Origin: Coniella vitis
Taxonomy: Eukaryota > Ascomycota > Sordariomycetes > Diaporthales > Schizoparmaceae
Reading direction: 5' to 3'
DNA length: 64,000 nucleotides
NCBI GenBank assembly: GCA_011317545.1
Contig: WUJK01000002.1
Span: 4,030,001-4,094,000 of the forward strand
Position 1 is the first letter of the stretch; every line of letters begins with the position of its first letter. A model generated the notes under the pieces. The model was not told where the DNA came from, did no database searches, and was given only the letters and a program-made list of their open reading frames with translations. A program made the position numbers and the translations under genes. Below, piece by piece: positions 45,491 through 57,404 of this stretch.

Positions 45491-48400
45491 CCTCTGTCTT
45501 CTTTTTTTTCCCCACCACATTTGGCTCGATCTTTGCAATGCAATAACACTCTTAGCGCTGCTCTCAGTACCTGCCAGCAACGCCTTTGCAATTGTGTTAG
45601 TCAAAAACAACGCTCGCTTCACGGGGAGGTAGTGGTCCCGCCCACTCCAGTTTTGGCGCAACGGTCCAACCAGCGCGATTTTTGCGCTTGGGAGACCGAT
45701 ACGATATTCACTTACGGGTTCGACATTACGCGATGACTGGAATGATTCAAGGTTTGGGGAAAGAGACAGAGGGGGGTCATAGCTTGTAATGTACCAGAAG
45801 TCGCGGCCCCCCTCCTGCCTTCTCGCGAAAGGAGCGGGAAATCGTCCCTGCCTTTCCCCGGGGCCCCGGATCCAAGGTCCACCTGGACCGTGCTGGGCAG
45901 TTAGACTGTCATCTAGCTGGGGCCAAACGGAGAAAACGGGGGAAGTATGGTAGCCGTGGAGCTGGAGAAAGATGTAGACAATGGGGAGACTGGGACAATC
46001 TCGGTCTATTCAGTAGGAAAAGGAGACGAGCGGACGGGGTCTACTTTTCCCCGTTTTTATGGGGGGTCGGCTCCCGGGGGGGGGGGGCGTTCCTGTTGCG
46101 GTGGGCTTTTCTAGGGGTTCAATGTCTTATCTAAACAAAGAGTTTCTGTATTAGGTGAATGTGTGTCTGAGGTATCTTGATGCCTTCGTACTTCTGTACC
46201 GTCGTCCTCGTTCGGTGGACGTGCTGGTAATATGGTGTGGCGCACGTTTGACTCTTAGGAGGCCCTATGGGCTAATAACATGCCAAGTGTCGTCGACTGT
46301 GGGGTCGGTCTTGAAATGACATGTTGGTTTCTGTCAGATTGCTCAATTGAGAATTGCAGAGGCGAAAAAGAGTGATGGGTCTGTGTCCTGGCCGTGAGGA
46401 CGACGGCTCGGATCGGAGAACAGCTTCACGGCGTGAAGGAACCTGTCGTCCATACTGTGAATTCCAGAGCTTTTAGAGTGGTACTGGCAGCAATAACCCA
46501 GGACTTGCTGGTCTTCCCTACCCCAGAAACCACACTTTGCCGACCCGACGGCAAGGAAATCACACCATTTCGCAAGTTGGATGAATATACCTCTCAACAC
46601 ATTGTCAACAGAAAGAGAAAGGGGCGCAACCCTGGGTACTGGTCGTTTAGATGCCACGTGAACCAATGTAATGATAGGGGTCCTTTTTTCCTCCTTGGTT
46701 CAAGACATAATAGAGCAATCATCTTCAACACTTGTTGGGGAATGATCAAGGTCTCAAATGAAACGTCTTCTGGAACGAAAGAAGAGAAAGTCAAAGAGAG
46801 GAAGGAATGTGAATTAGATAATAAGGGATTACTTGTCCCGGCACGGGACGGGCCGTCACTGTTATTGTACATAATATAGACAACCAGAATTGCCAGATAG
46901 ATCTGAAAGAAAAAAAAAGGGGGGGGGGGGCGGGGATGGGGATTTCTCAAAATCTCGCATCTCTCTTCAAACAGTTATGCAATTTTTGATCTCATAATGT
47001 GTTTGTTGGGCTGTCTGTAAGGTACACGTGTCTTGGAAAAGATGGAATTGTGTTCATGTTGTGGGTGTTGGCGGTGGTGTCACGTCATTCACGACTCGGA
47101 GAACAACAAAAGAAAAATCCGCAAGCGGCGAACAATAACGCCGTGTGATATGTACTAACTGGATATAGACGCTATAAAGACGTGGAACAATAAAGACCGT
47201 GGTTTCGACTGGTTTATTAGCAGAATTCTTTCCCAGATGGGGAATTGTTCGTAGTCACAACAAGTCGATGTCATATATAGCTTGGGAGACTGGGGAGGTC
47301 AGGTAAGTACACAGGGTCCAGTAGACGATCTGAATCCTCGAACCACTGAGGCGTGCTTTCGGAATGGTTTGCATGTGAATGGACAATTCTCCCGACATCC
47401 CCCCAGTCTCTCCCAAGTGACGATTTTCGAAAAGTTACCTAGTACAGCGACTAGCCAGTTAGTTCCGTTGCAGGAGGGGAAAGGAAAAGGAAAAAGAAAG
47501 AAAAGCTCACATGTTCCTGGCAGTGTTCCTGTACAAGTTCCATACATACATAGTAGATAGGTGCCAAGACTTGTCAGAATCCGGTCGGGCCAAAAGGGCT
47601 TCAACAACCTTCGTTGCCCGGCTTGCGTATAGTACGTAGAGTCAGGAGTATGTACTCCGCGGAACCAGTATAACAGAGACGCAAGCAGCATCGCGACCCC
47701 GCAATCACCATCTCAGATCTTGTCCGACGTGTCACACACAGGGAAGCCTAAAGGATGGGGAGGGGTGCTATGTAACTGTGCTTTGAGGGGAGTGTGTCGC
47801 AAGCCATGCCGCGCGTGCAGCTGTGCATGACTGGTATGTGGCCCAATAAAAAGTAATTTTGGGTTGCGGGAGGCAGCAAAAGGTACATTCGTCGACAGAT
47901 TGACTTACATGGCACTGCCCGAGCTGGCTAATGATGTTCTATGACTCTACAACCGGTCAAGGAAAAAGAAAGAGTCTTGGTGGTCTGGGGATCCTCGAGG
48001 GAGGGGTGCTGCGCTATTGTTCCTTTTTTCCTCGTTTCGATGCGCTTTTGCGATGGATATGGTAATTAAAGAATGTTCAGTTCTATGTGCTCCGTACCTA
48101 CAGTGCCACATCACCTGTCCAGCCATTGCTCTGCTGTCACCTGGCATGTGTGAGAGGTGGTACTATGTGTGCTATGTATAGTTCATGATGTTACTTCCAA
48201 GGCAGTGCCAGGATCTTGTGGCAGGGGCCGGTAGAAGACGAGACTGATAGGGCGAGGGCTTCCGTTTTGGGCTTGGTGGTTTGTTATAGGGGTCTTGTTG
48301 GGCTGACTGGCTGATTGGCTGACACATTCCAGCACTTGCTCTGCCATGCCACTCAGGTACCCTACAAAGAAAGAAGGCGACAAGCGAAGAGCGCAGCGGC

Positions 48401-50226
48401 CTGGCACCCGACAATGTGCTGTCTCACCCCCACGATAAGTTTGACTGGACACAACAATGCATATACTAAACTCGCCACTTTACAGCCACTCACTGTGCGA
48501 CAGATCTGATGTGGCCGGTGTGGCTGTGTGGCTGTGTGGCGACGCAACGGAATCAGCCCCGAGACAGGCTCTTTCAAAGTGTGGTTGTTGTTACTTTGAG
48601 AGTGCTGCCGGTAAAGAATGGCCAAATACATAGTAGAGAATTTTTTCCTGTCTGTGCAGTGACTGGCCATTCCGCTGTTCTGCTATCGACGGACCATAGT
48701 AACTGCTCATGAAAGTATAAAAGTGGAAGCTCTGCTAGTGGACAGTCTTCTGTTCTAACAGTATGAAAACATCATCATTACACGTGACGGCACCCTGCAG
48801 TAGCTGCCACTGCACACACGCATCTGACAAGTCACTTGAGAAGAAAGTGGTACGGCGAACCGACCTTGCCGCATTTTCCCTTTCCAAAGGAATGTGAGGC
48901 AACAACTTGAGCACGGGCGGGTCTCTGGTTTCATGCCTTTTTTTCTTCTTTTTTTCTTTTGGCGTGCCCGTCGTGTTTTGTTCCCTCTGCAGTTATTTCT
49001 TGACGAGAAAGGTAGCAGCTCCTTTCCGGATTACTTGCCTTGGTCGAGACTGGTCTTCTTTGGTACTTGCCGTGCAATAGCAGAGAAGCATGCTTACTAG
49101 CTTATTTCTCCCCTGGCCTGGCACGAAGAGACAAGCTCGAAAAAAAGGCCCAAGACGCCCAAGACACGCGCGCGATTGTGCCATGGCGTCAGCGCCGTCT
49201 GGGATCGCAGGACCTAAGCAGGCCTAGCACAGTCTTGGGCCGGATGATCCGACCCTTTCCAGACAGCATAGCTCTCATACTCAGTAGCACCGCAAGAAGG
49301 CGGGTCTCGCTCGGCCTTGCACGGGAAAAAACTATGCACAGCGCAACGGTTTTATGTTTGCTCCGCGCGCCGTCTGCGTACTCACTCGCAGCTAAAGTCC
49401 GAGTTTGCGCGAGTGGCGCCACACCTAAGCGCTTTAGCGTGTATCTGGTATCGTGGGTATATCTGGACGGGAACGAGCTCACCAGAAACAGGAGCAGCGC
49501 CCTAAAGAGCTTCTCTCCCGGTATACGCTATCTAGAAGGTGAGTGCTGGCACAGTGGAAACACCATGGGGGGATCAGGCAGATCAGGCCCAGAGAAATAA
49601 AAGGATGAAAAATAAATAAGAATGATGTGCTAACAGCGTGGTGGGTGTGGGAAAAAGAATAAAAATAATCAGTTGCAGGTACAAGACACCACTTAAGACA
49701 AGACATTGGTGCAAGTACCTTTCTTAGCACCTCATGTCTAGTTCACACCTGGAAGCAAAGCAGTCTGTATCTAGCAGTTGATAAACGCAGGATGGGGTGA
49801 TGCAATAGGAAACAGGGCCTCGCCATCCATCTTCCATTTTGCTCTGGCCTCGTGCGAGCGATCTTGACTTTTTTTTCTTCTTGGCTGCGCTGGCCATAGG
49901 CTACATGTGCTATGTACAGCAGTACTACCTAGGTACAAGTACTTCGTAGCAGTCGCGCGTGGCCCCAAGCTCGCCTGTACCCAGGTACTTTCTTGCCTGT
50001 CTTTGCCCTGCTCAGGGTACAGTATCAGGTACGAATTCGGCACTAGGGTTGCTGCTAGGGTGCTGCTGCGCGGCCTAGCAAAGCCAAGTGTCCCCCACAT
50101 TTTGCTGCTGCTGCTGCCGCAGCCAAATATTGCTCAAGCCCCACATCCTGCCAAATTTCCCCTTTTCCTGCTTTTCCAATACCAATCGGCCGTCGCGCCT
50201 TACATCAACTCTGCCCACCCCATAAA

Positions 50227-50289
50227 TCCACATCCACATCCACGCCCACGCCCAAGCCCATGCTCACGCTCACGCCCACACCCACACCA
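50227..50289. repeat. Degenerate CCACAT/CCCACG hexamer tandem repeat
   Basis: About ten 6-nt units of the type CCACAT, CCACGC, CCACAC, CTCACG in register. It is strand-asymmetric (C/A-rich on plus) and lies about 0.85 kb upstream of the phosphatase start. Confidence 0.75.
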
Positions 50290-50553
50290 AGCTTGGCCGT
50301 TGTCCTTGAAACTCATCTGCTCCCCAGACCTCTGCTTCTCCAATCCACTCCCACGATCTTCGATATTTCTTTGTCCTCCTCTTCTCCTCTCGAGTATCAA
50401 CTACTCTGCACCCTGTTCCTGTGCACTCCCTGACCCATCTTCTGAACTGGTTGCCTGCGGTCCCGTGTGTGGTCGATTCAATTTGATCCCGGCCTGACAC
50501 ACCATACAAGTCCTCCAACCACACCCTCTGCCCGTCAACTACCCCCAACCAAA

Positions 50554-50598
50554 ATGGACATTCAGATGACGCTCGATAAGACGAATTTCGCTCTTTGA
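50554..50598 (+). promoter_or_regulatory. Possible 14-residue upstream open reading frame
   Basis: ATG in a favourable context (CAAAATGG) opens MDIQMTLDKTNFAL followed by TGA. It lies in the putative long leader of the Siw14-like gene. Whether the transcript includes it is unknown. Confidence 0.25.
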
Positions 50599-51137
50599 TC
50601 CAGAGCCCAAGAGCGGTGGGGCTACACAATAGCCTCAAGCAGTTGCTCGAGACCTCTCCAAATCCTACACATCCGCCTCCACCAGACACCATCTACTCCA
50701 TTCCCCTCGACACCCTTCCAGACAACCCAACGCGCCTCGACTCGACTGGACTCCAACTCGAATACTTTCCAAAGAGCATCCTCACACCACACTCTCCATA
50801 CTAGACCACAACTTGTTGTTCCTTGCAATCAATGCAACGTGCCCCTCGAACCACTTCTTAATCGGACCAAATACCAAGAAGCAGGCTGCACCCCAAATCC
50901 ACATCCCCTTCCCAAAATCCATACAGCCAGACAACTCCAAGCAACCACTTTGAGTAGAGCATGAACTTTGTGCTTGTACAATTCTTGGCAAAAACAGGCT
51001 TGGAAATTGCATTGGTTTTGGTGCATCTTGTGGTATTGCACGCGCAGCAAAGAACGTCCCCACGACAATTGGCAGACAGACATTTGGAAGTATCGACGTC
51101 ATACCCGGTTCTTTTTTCAAATATCTTCAACAAAGCC

Positions 51138-52143
51138 ATGGAGAAGAGTGACGACACCCCAGCCATGGACATCCGCGGAGGAGCAAAGCAGCGGCGGTCG
51201 TACTTTAGTGCTGCTGCCGATCAGGAGCACAAGCAGAAGGTGCCGGTTGACGAGCAGAGTGTTGAGATGCGCCGTGAGGGCTCAAGTGGCCAGTCTTCCC
51301 TCAAATCCCAGAGCTCAGTTGCCTCTCTGGGAACTGAAAGCAGCTATGCCAAGGAGGCCACCGAGGTCGTTCTTCACCCCGGCCAGCCCAGCAACTTTGG
51401 CACTGTGGTACCTGGCGTCTATCGCAGCAGCTACCCTCAGGAAGCTGACTACCCTTTCATTCAAAAGCTGGGTCTCAAGACCATCATGTGAGTCCTTTGG
51501 CTCTTGAACACATGCTCCACTACTGGAAGGGTAAATGCTGACTGTGACACCAAAAAAAGCACCCTCGTCGACAAGGAGTTGCCAGAGACTTTCCTGCCGT
51601 TCATGGAGACCAATGGCATCCGACATTGCCACATTGTCATGGAAGGCACCAAGAAGCAGACTATTCCTGTCCAGACCATGTCTGCTATCCTAGAGGTTGT
51701 CCATGACAAGCGCAATCACCCTGTTCTGATCCACTGCAACCAGGGTAGAGTAAGTTTGCTTTCTCATGCACCACTCAATTGTCTTGGTTAAGATGTACTA
51801 ATCTGTATTGCAGCACCGCACTGGTTGTGTTGTAGCCATTACTCGCAAGCTGCAGGACTGGACTTCCGAGCGTATACTCGAAGAGTACAAGTCCTACGCC
51901 CACCCCAAGATTCGAGATGGCGATGTCGAGTACATCAGCACCTTTCAGGTCACCGATCTCAAACACCTCGGCCTGGTTCCTCTGACCGAGGCCGCCGCTG
52001 CCATTCAAACCGTGCAGCCGCGACCCCGCCCCATCCGTCTCTACGTTGTTGCGGCCTTCATCATCACGGTGTTCATCACTCTCCGAGGTCTCATGCCTGC
52101 TACTCCTCGCGCAGCCCGCCAACCGGCTCCTCTTAGTCTCTGA
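51138..52143 (+). CDS. Siw14/Oca-type atypical dual-specificity phosphatase with C-terminal membrane anchor
   Basis: PFA-DSP family phosphatase; yeast Siw14 removes the 5-beta-phosphate of inositol pyrophosphates. Three exons (51138-51487, 51560-51749, 51814-52143), 289 residues. The core starts with NFGTVVPGVYRSSYPQEADYPFIQKLGLKTII, ends its substrate loop with KKQTIPVQTM, and has the CX5R signature HCNQGRHRTG: nucleophile Cys176, Arg182. A membrane helix lies at the C terminus (about 263-282, LYVVAAFIITVFITLRGLM), suggesting a tail anchor; soluble yeast Siw14 lacks one. The start is uncertain: the frame is open upstream to an ATG at 50961, which would add 59 residues beginning with a hydrophobic stretch (MNFVLVQFLAK). 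I prefer the ATG at 51138, whose context is good (AAGCCATGG). Confidence 0.85.
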
Positions 52144-53117
52144 TCTCTGATCTTAGCCTTGAGCGATGGATAACTGACATCCCGACTACACTTATTCCTG
52201 TTGTCTATTCCTGTAGACATGGAGGGTTAGATGCGAACCGGATGCTGGATCTTTCACCAAATCGAGTGTGGTGCTGATTTTTTTCATTTTCTTTCCTTTT
52301 ATTCCTTTTTGTTCTGTGCATCACCTGCATACAGGAGAAGGTCGGAAATCTGTCTTATGGGTATAGACAGGGTTACTAAGGAGGCTATCAAGAGCTGAGA
52401 CGACCTCCTGGCGTTTGGGGAAGGAGGAACAGTGGTCCGGGCCAAGTCCAGGCGGCCCCCCTTGTGATTTGAGCTGGACACTTGATTTTGTCTGGTCCAG
52501 CGGGTTCTTTTCGCGTACCGTCCGCTCAAAAAAGTTATGGGTTCGACAAAGGGTTCTACTGTGGCAGCGTTTTTGCGTCAAGCGACAGGCTTTGGAAAAG
52601 AGCGGCGCCTTTTTTTTTTTTCTCCGGTGGGTGCCAGCTGAAGCGACTATACACAGATACAGAGACACAGACACACAGACGCTCAGTACAGAGCAGGCTG
52701 AAGAGCCCATAATACAGTATTTGCGGAATGACTTCGCACAAGCACAATCGTCTTGCACCTGATATTTGTTTTGAGAATCTCTTTTTGTGTTTGTCTATGT
52801 AAACACGCGCGCCTGCGCGATGGTTATAGAGCTGTTGCTGTGACTTTTGCTTATTGAAAGCAGTGATGGTAGACATTGCTCGTGGTGTACGCAGTAATGT
52901 TCCTTTTATTGCAACTTGTTGGGGCTGAGTTGGTATGCTTGTATGTATAGCAGAGTTGTCTGTACCGCTCCAATCCCGTCAACCCAGCACCTTTTTCATT
53001 GCACCTTTTCCCCACATCCTCAGCTGGATAAACCAAACCCCCTTTCCAACCACACCCCTCATCATTCCTTTCCTTCTTTTCGCCTTCTCCTTTAACTCTG
53101 GACTCCTTCACATTCTC
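52144..53117. other. Convergent 3' intergenic, phosphatase / Aim19-like
   Basis: Contains a 3'-UTR-like AT-rich stretch at 52270-52315, a T run at 52610-52621, and a C/T-rich stretch at about 53040-53160 next to the Aim19-like stop. No gene recognised. Confidence 0.5.
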
Positions 53118-53700
53118 TCACTTCCTCTCCTCCCTCGCGCCCTCGATTCCCCACCGGTCCCTTTCCTTCCTCTCCTCCGTCTCCGCCTTGCGATCCCCCG
53201 TAGCATAAACCCAGCCGCCAGCCAGCAGATTCGCACCACCCAGACCCATAGCCGCACCGCGTACCGCGCCACGAGCCGTGAACCTCTGGCGCAAACCTGC
53301 CACGGTGGGGCGCCGGCGGGCAGCCAATAAGAGGTACAGACCGGACCAAGCGGCGGACAGGCCCGCTGCGTCGATTTTGAAGCCGGCGACGTTGAGGTAC
53401 GAGGAGAAGAGGAGCATGGGTGTGAAGAGGAGCATGGGGAGGCGGGCAAAGGGACGGAAGTGGAGGGCCGTTATGAGTGTTGCGAGGCCCATGGGGGGCA
53501 TGGATGATACTGTTGTGTGGTTAATAACTTTTTATTGATTTATTTATTTTTAAAGAAACAAGGGGATGTCTGAGGGCTGGCCAAGGGGCCGTTGGAGTTG
53601 GATCATTAAACAGGGACAGAGGGAGCAGGGACTTACAGCCCCAGGCTTTGAGGCCTGAAAGGAATGCTTTGGGGGGTTGAGGGGTGTCTGAGGTTGCCAT
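53118..53700 (-). CDS. Aim19-like small mitochondrial membrane protein
   Basis: Two exons on the minus strand (53700-53637 and 53509-53118), 151 residues. Exon 1 gives MATSDTPQPPKAFLSGLKAWG. Exon 2 gives a hydrophobic core (MGLATLITALHFRPF, LPMLLFTPMLLFSSYLNVAG, DAAGLSAAWSGLYLLLAARR) and then RGAVRGAAMGLGGANLLAGG and a charged tail. The pattern of Pro/Phe-rich helix, SSYLN, DAAG, AAWSGLY and ARGLVRG-like blocks is what I recall for fungal altered-inheritance-of-mitochondria protein 19, which is of unknown molecular function. Three to four membrane segments are likely. The assignment is a family-level resemblance; the splice junction (GT at 53636, CAG ending at 53510) is consistent. Confidence 0.65.
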
Positions 53701-54735
53701 TTTTATTTTATAGTTGAGTTGAAATGTATTGGCTGGCAAGATTTTGGTGGTTGAATGGAGGGTTGCCTAGGTTATGAGAGAAGAGAGAACGGGGTGAAAA
53801 ATGTCAAAGAGCGAATGAATGCTTCCACAGCTTTCTCATGCTATAGACTGTGAATAACTTTTTTGGGGGAGAGTCTGCAGCTATTCTCAGTGACGTCTTC
53901 AAAAAATGATCCGGACTAGAGCAGGGGTTCACCAGCAAGGGGGCAAGACAGAAGGCAATGACTAAGCCCCATCAGATAACTGGTGGGGCAGCTTGGTGGA
54001 GAAGTCGAATGGCAGGCTGGCTAGGATGCCTATGGTTTCCTTTTACCAGCATTTTGCAACTAACAAGCAACTAATAAAAGGCAAAAGAACTGCCTTGACC
54101 ACAGGAAGAGGTGAGTTATCATTTGTTTGTTTGTTTTTCTGCTTGGTCTGTCATGCATGTTGGAGTGATTGTGTTCCCTTGAATCCTACCTCATTGGCTC
54201 ATTGTTTGGAACTGCTTCTTTGGCGGGCTTTCGCTGACAGATACTCGCTCGGCCACGCAGCCTGCCCGGCGCCGAAAGATTGAGAAGCCACGCTATCAAG
54301 TGCCACCAGCCAAAGGACAGGGAAGCCTTTTCCAGCAGCAGCAGCAGCAGCAGCAACAACAACACATCTCGAAGCGACAGGCCTCAAGTACCCACGCCTG
54401 CTATATCGACTGGCTGCAGAAGAAGAAACCTGTCTTGGGCAGCTGTTTACACACTCCTTGTATACCCTAGGGAAAGAGAAGGCTCAACGCAACCAGCACA
54501 CCACCCTCGAAAGGCGCTCTGTAATCACTGTGTCGACTCTTGTCTTCCAATTATCCGCCAGCCAAAACCCTGCTCGAACAAGAACGATCCACGCAGCTTC
54601 GGTCGCTTGCCCCTCTTCATCCCCAGCTTCAGCGCCGCGCAAGCATTGCTTCGCAAGTCATCAAGACCCTGAACCAACCGTCGATCTTCCACCCCATCCC
54701 ATCTCATCCCACCCGAGATACGGCCGCGGCGCACT
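53701..54735. promoter_or_regulatory. Divergent intergenic, Aim19-like / J protein, with CAG repeat
   Basis: Promoters of both genes. The right half is presumably the leader of the J protein gene and contains seven CAG triplets (54333-54353) followed by CAA triplets. Confidence 0.5.
54333..54363. repeat. CAG/CAA triplet tract in probable 5' leader
   Basis: Seven uninterrupted CAG triplets followed by three to four CAA triplets. Confidence 0.85.
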
Positions 54736-55962
54736 ATGCCGGCCAGCGCAACCGCCTCCGGGGCTGACGCCTCCAACTCCAACGGCGCCCGCAACCGCGA
54801 CCATAACCAGGGCAACCAAGAGCGCAAGTACACGACCGAGCAAAAAGCCGCCGTCCTGCGCATCCGCCGCTGCAAAGCCACCGATTTCTACGACATTCTG
54901 GGAATAGAGGCCGTGCGCACTACCTGCTCCGAAGCAGACATCAAAAAGGCCTACCGCAAGCAGTCCCTCCTGACGCACCCGGACAAGAATGGCCACGAGC
55001 ACGCCGACGAGGCCTTCAAGATGGTGGCGCGCGCGTTCAGCGTCCTGGGCGACAAGGAAAAGAGAGAGCGCTATGATAAGTTTGGTGGGGATCCGGATAG
55101 CCGCTTCGGCCAGGCGCAGGCACAGAATCCTTTTGCGGGTTTCGCTGCGCGGCAAGCAGCAGCAGGAGGAGGCGGTGGTGGTGGTGGCGGCGGCGGTATG
55201 GGTGGAGGCATGTGGGAGGATGAGATAAGTCCAGAGGAAATGTTCCAACGCTTCTTTGGCGGTGGCGGCTTTGGTGGGCCATTTGGTGGTGAGTATGCTT
55301 AATTTTGCTTGTCATGCCTACACATGGGGAGAAAAGAGCCCACTTGGTCTTCCATTTCTCTCCTTGTCACGGCGCGCAAAACCCAAACAGCTTCGCCAAG
55401 ACATTAAACTAACAAACAAGGCTTCGACACAGGTCCTCAATTCGTCTTCAATCTCGGCGGCGGCCCCGGCATTCGGGTCCACCAATTCGGCGGCGGGCGC
55501 CCGCGCAGACGACCACGCGAAAACGAACAAGCCCAGGACAACAGCCTCTTCAACACCCTCATGGGCCTCCTCCCCATCATCTTCCTGTTCCTCTTCCCCT
55601 TGCTCTCCTCGCTCTTCTCCGCAGGATCCTCACCCGCGGGGCCCCGCATGGTCTTTGACTCGCCAGAATACCCGTACACGTACGAGCGCGTGACGCCCAA
55701 AACCAACTCCAAATACTACGTAAACCCGCACGATGTCCAGGGCTACTCGCGGTCGCAGTTTTCGCGGCTGGATACTAATGCCGAAATCGGGCTGGTCAAG
55801 CACTTGCGCGCCGAATGCGAAAATGAAATGATGACCAAGCAGCGGTTATACGATGCGGCGCAAGGGTGGTTTAGTCAGGATCAGGAGTTACTGGACAAGG
55901 CGAACCGGTATGAGATGGTGAATTGTCGGCGCTTGGAGAGCTTGGGTGTGTTGAGGTATTGA
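54736..55962 (+). CDS. ER membrane J-domain co-chaperone (DnaJB12/14 / Hlj1 family)
   Basis: Hsp40 that recruits Hsp70 to the cytosolic face of the ER membrane for degradation of membrane proteins. Two exons (54736-55288, 55421-55962), 364 residues. J domain at about 47-112 with the catalytic HPD at 81-83 (THPDKNG) and KAYRKQSLL. A Gly/Met-rich segment with an 11-Gly run (GGGGGGGGGGGM) and the FDTGPQFVFNLGG stretch follows. A single membrane segment lies at about 231-250 (LMGLLPIIFLFLFPLLSSLF), followed by a DUF1977-like luminal domain (PEYPYTYERVTPKTNSKYYV; YSRSQFSRLDTNAE). This is the domain order of DnaJB12/14-type proteins and of fungal ER J proteins such as Hlj1. The donor GT at 55289 is consistent with phase 1. 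Confidence 0.9.
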
Positions 55963-57380
55963 TTTGATTCTTGGTAGAGGAAAGAAGCGGGAAGACTATC
56001 GAAACGGAATGTGTGAGGGATGAGGATGTTTGGAGTTTGGCTCGCTGGGGGGCTAGATTTGGAGATTGAGGCGGTCTGCTCTTTGTCTCTTTGTGTGATG
56101 TTCAAGCGGTCGGTCATTTTGGTCTCCTAAGCTGCAGTTTTGCAAAGATGGGAATCAAATACAAGGGGTGTATGGAGTCACTTGAGAGGGGGGCCGTTAC
56201 GATACTTTCCTCCCGTCTTTCCGTTCGATGAGCATTCTTACATGACGTATAGACTGAAGCTGGTATGAGATATTCTGATTGTAATGGACAGAGCATATAT
56301 TTGTTTTCTTCTTCTCTGTTCTTTTTGGAGAGAACGACATACTGTGAGTTGCTGCCTTGTCTGCCTTCTCTGGCCACGTCGGAGTTTGTTGAGATATTAC
56401 CAAGAATTCTACGCCCTAAGCAACTGCAGAATTTGACCTCCGACCGACATGCATAGACAGGTGCTGAGGCTCAGCTTCTAATTCGCCTTCGAATGAATAT
56501 GGTGATTGATATGGCCGTAATCTTGTCCGTCGGGATGTGCATAACACTCAAGTGTCTCAAGCTGCCTTGAATAAGCCTTGCACGACTTGGGACAAGGCAG
56601 AGTCGACGACCAAAAAAAAAAAAAAAATGCTTCGTGAAGATCGTGTACCATCATCATTAGCTTACCGGTGCTGAGGCGCCCTATTCATCCCACTGTAGAA
56701 TCAATGGCCCTCGATCTGCATCTCACTCATCGTTGGCAGGCTCTTGAAGGAGCATTTACCTTCCACCCAGTATCCGGCCGCTGCGTCAACTATGTGGAAT
56801 CATAGTACTTATGTAGGTGGCCAGACCTGGTGGTCCAAGTACAACGGGAGAAAACAACGGCTTCTTCAAGCGCAAATACAATGGATTTTGCTGACAAGAT
56901 TCCTGTGCTATAATAGCAATTCTTGCACAGCTCATGTGTAGTTCTTGGGCGACCGGAATTTGGTCTATGGAGAATTAGATTTCCAATCTATTTTTTTTTT
57001 TTTTATAAAAAACAAAGATCACATGTTTTAAACCTTCTTTTGTCATTATATGCTATTCTTGCGATCGGTCACATGCTCTTGTAGAGATTCCGGTCTTCGT
57101 TGTATAGTTGCCCCAAATCCCTTTAAAGTGCTCAAGGTACTGAACGATATGACTATAGTATACTATAGCACTGGTCACGATATTTCGGGCGGTTCTTGAA
57201 GAACGTGATCTTGATGAAGAAGTCGAACGATGGGGCCAGCTGATTGCTCCGTCATGATCGAGCGTCTACACTCATCCCTGATATAGATATAAGATTCTGG
57301 CACGGTCGGCACTACAATACGATACCGGAACATGCCAGCGGCCTTCTGATGGACCTAGGAAGCGGCGAGAAGTCCCGGGA

Positions 57381-57404
57381 AAAAGAAAAGAAAAGAAAAG
57401 AAAA
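57381..57404. repeat. (AAAAG)n pentanucleotide tandem
   Basis: Four perfect AAAAG units and a partial fifth. Confidence 0.85.

Larger units (their letters stand above)
44400..51137. other. 6.7 kb gene-poor region upstream of the Siw14-like phosphatase
   Basis: Longest non-coding stretch in the window. Open frames here are short, lack recognisable domains, and conflict on both strands. Visible structure: G runs at 45186-45198 (13), 46076-46087 (12) and 46919-46930 (12); a T run at 45474-45490 (17); TACATAGTA at 47547-47555 and 48627-48635; a purine-rich stretch near 47476-47505; and a degenerate hexamer repeat at 50227-50289. The last part is presumably the promoter and long leader of the phosphatase gene. 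A candidate interrupted reading frame is listed separately. Confidence 0.55.

Noticed and set aside
46394..46879. 161-codon plus-strand open frame in the gene-poor stretch
   Set aside because: No domain, no splice structure, overlapping open frames on the opposite strand, low-complexity composition; no recognisable product.
45186..46930. G runs as G-quadruplex elements
   Set aside because: Single uninterrupted homopolymer runs; a G4 is possible in principle but there are no four short G tracts with loops to support a specific element.
49040..49600. 186-codon plus-strand open frame
   Set aside because: Arg/Ser-rich composition with no motif; likely chance in GC-balanced DNA.
44400..51137. 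Transposon or LTR remnant in the gap
   Set aside because: No terminal repeats, target-site duplications, reverse transcriptase, integrase or transposase motifs were found by reading both strands.
53092..53449. Other minus-strand and plus-strand frames over the Aim19-like exon 2
   Set aside because: They lack the hydrophobic pattern and splice with nothing; the 53118-53509 frame explains the sequence better.
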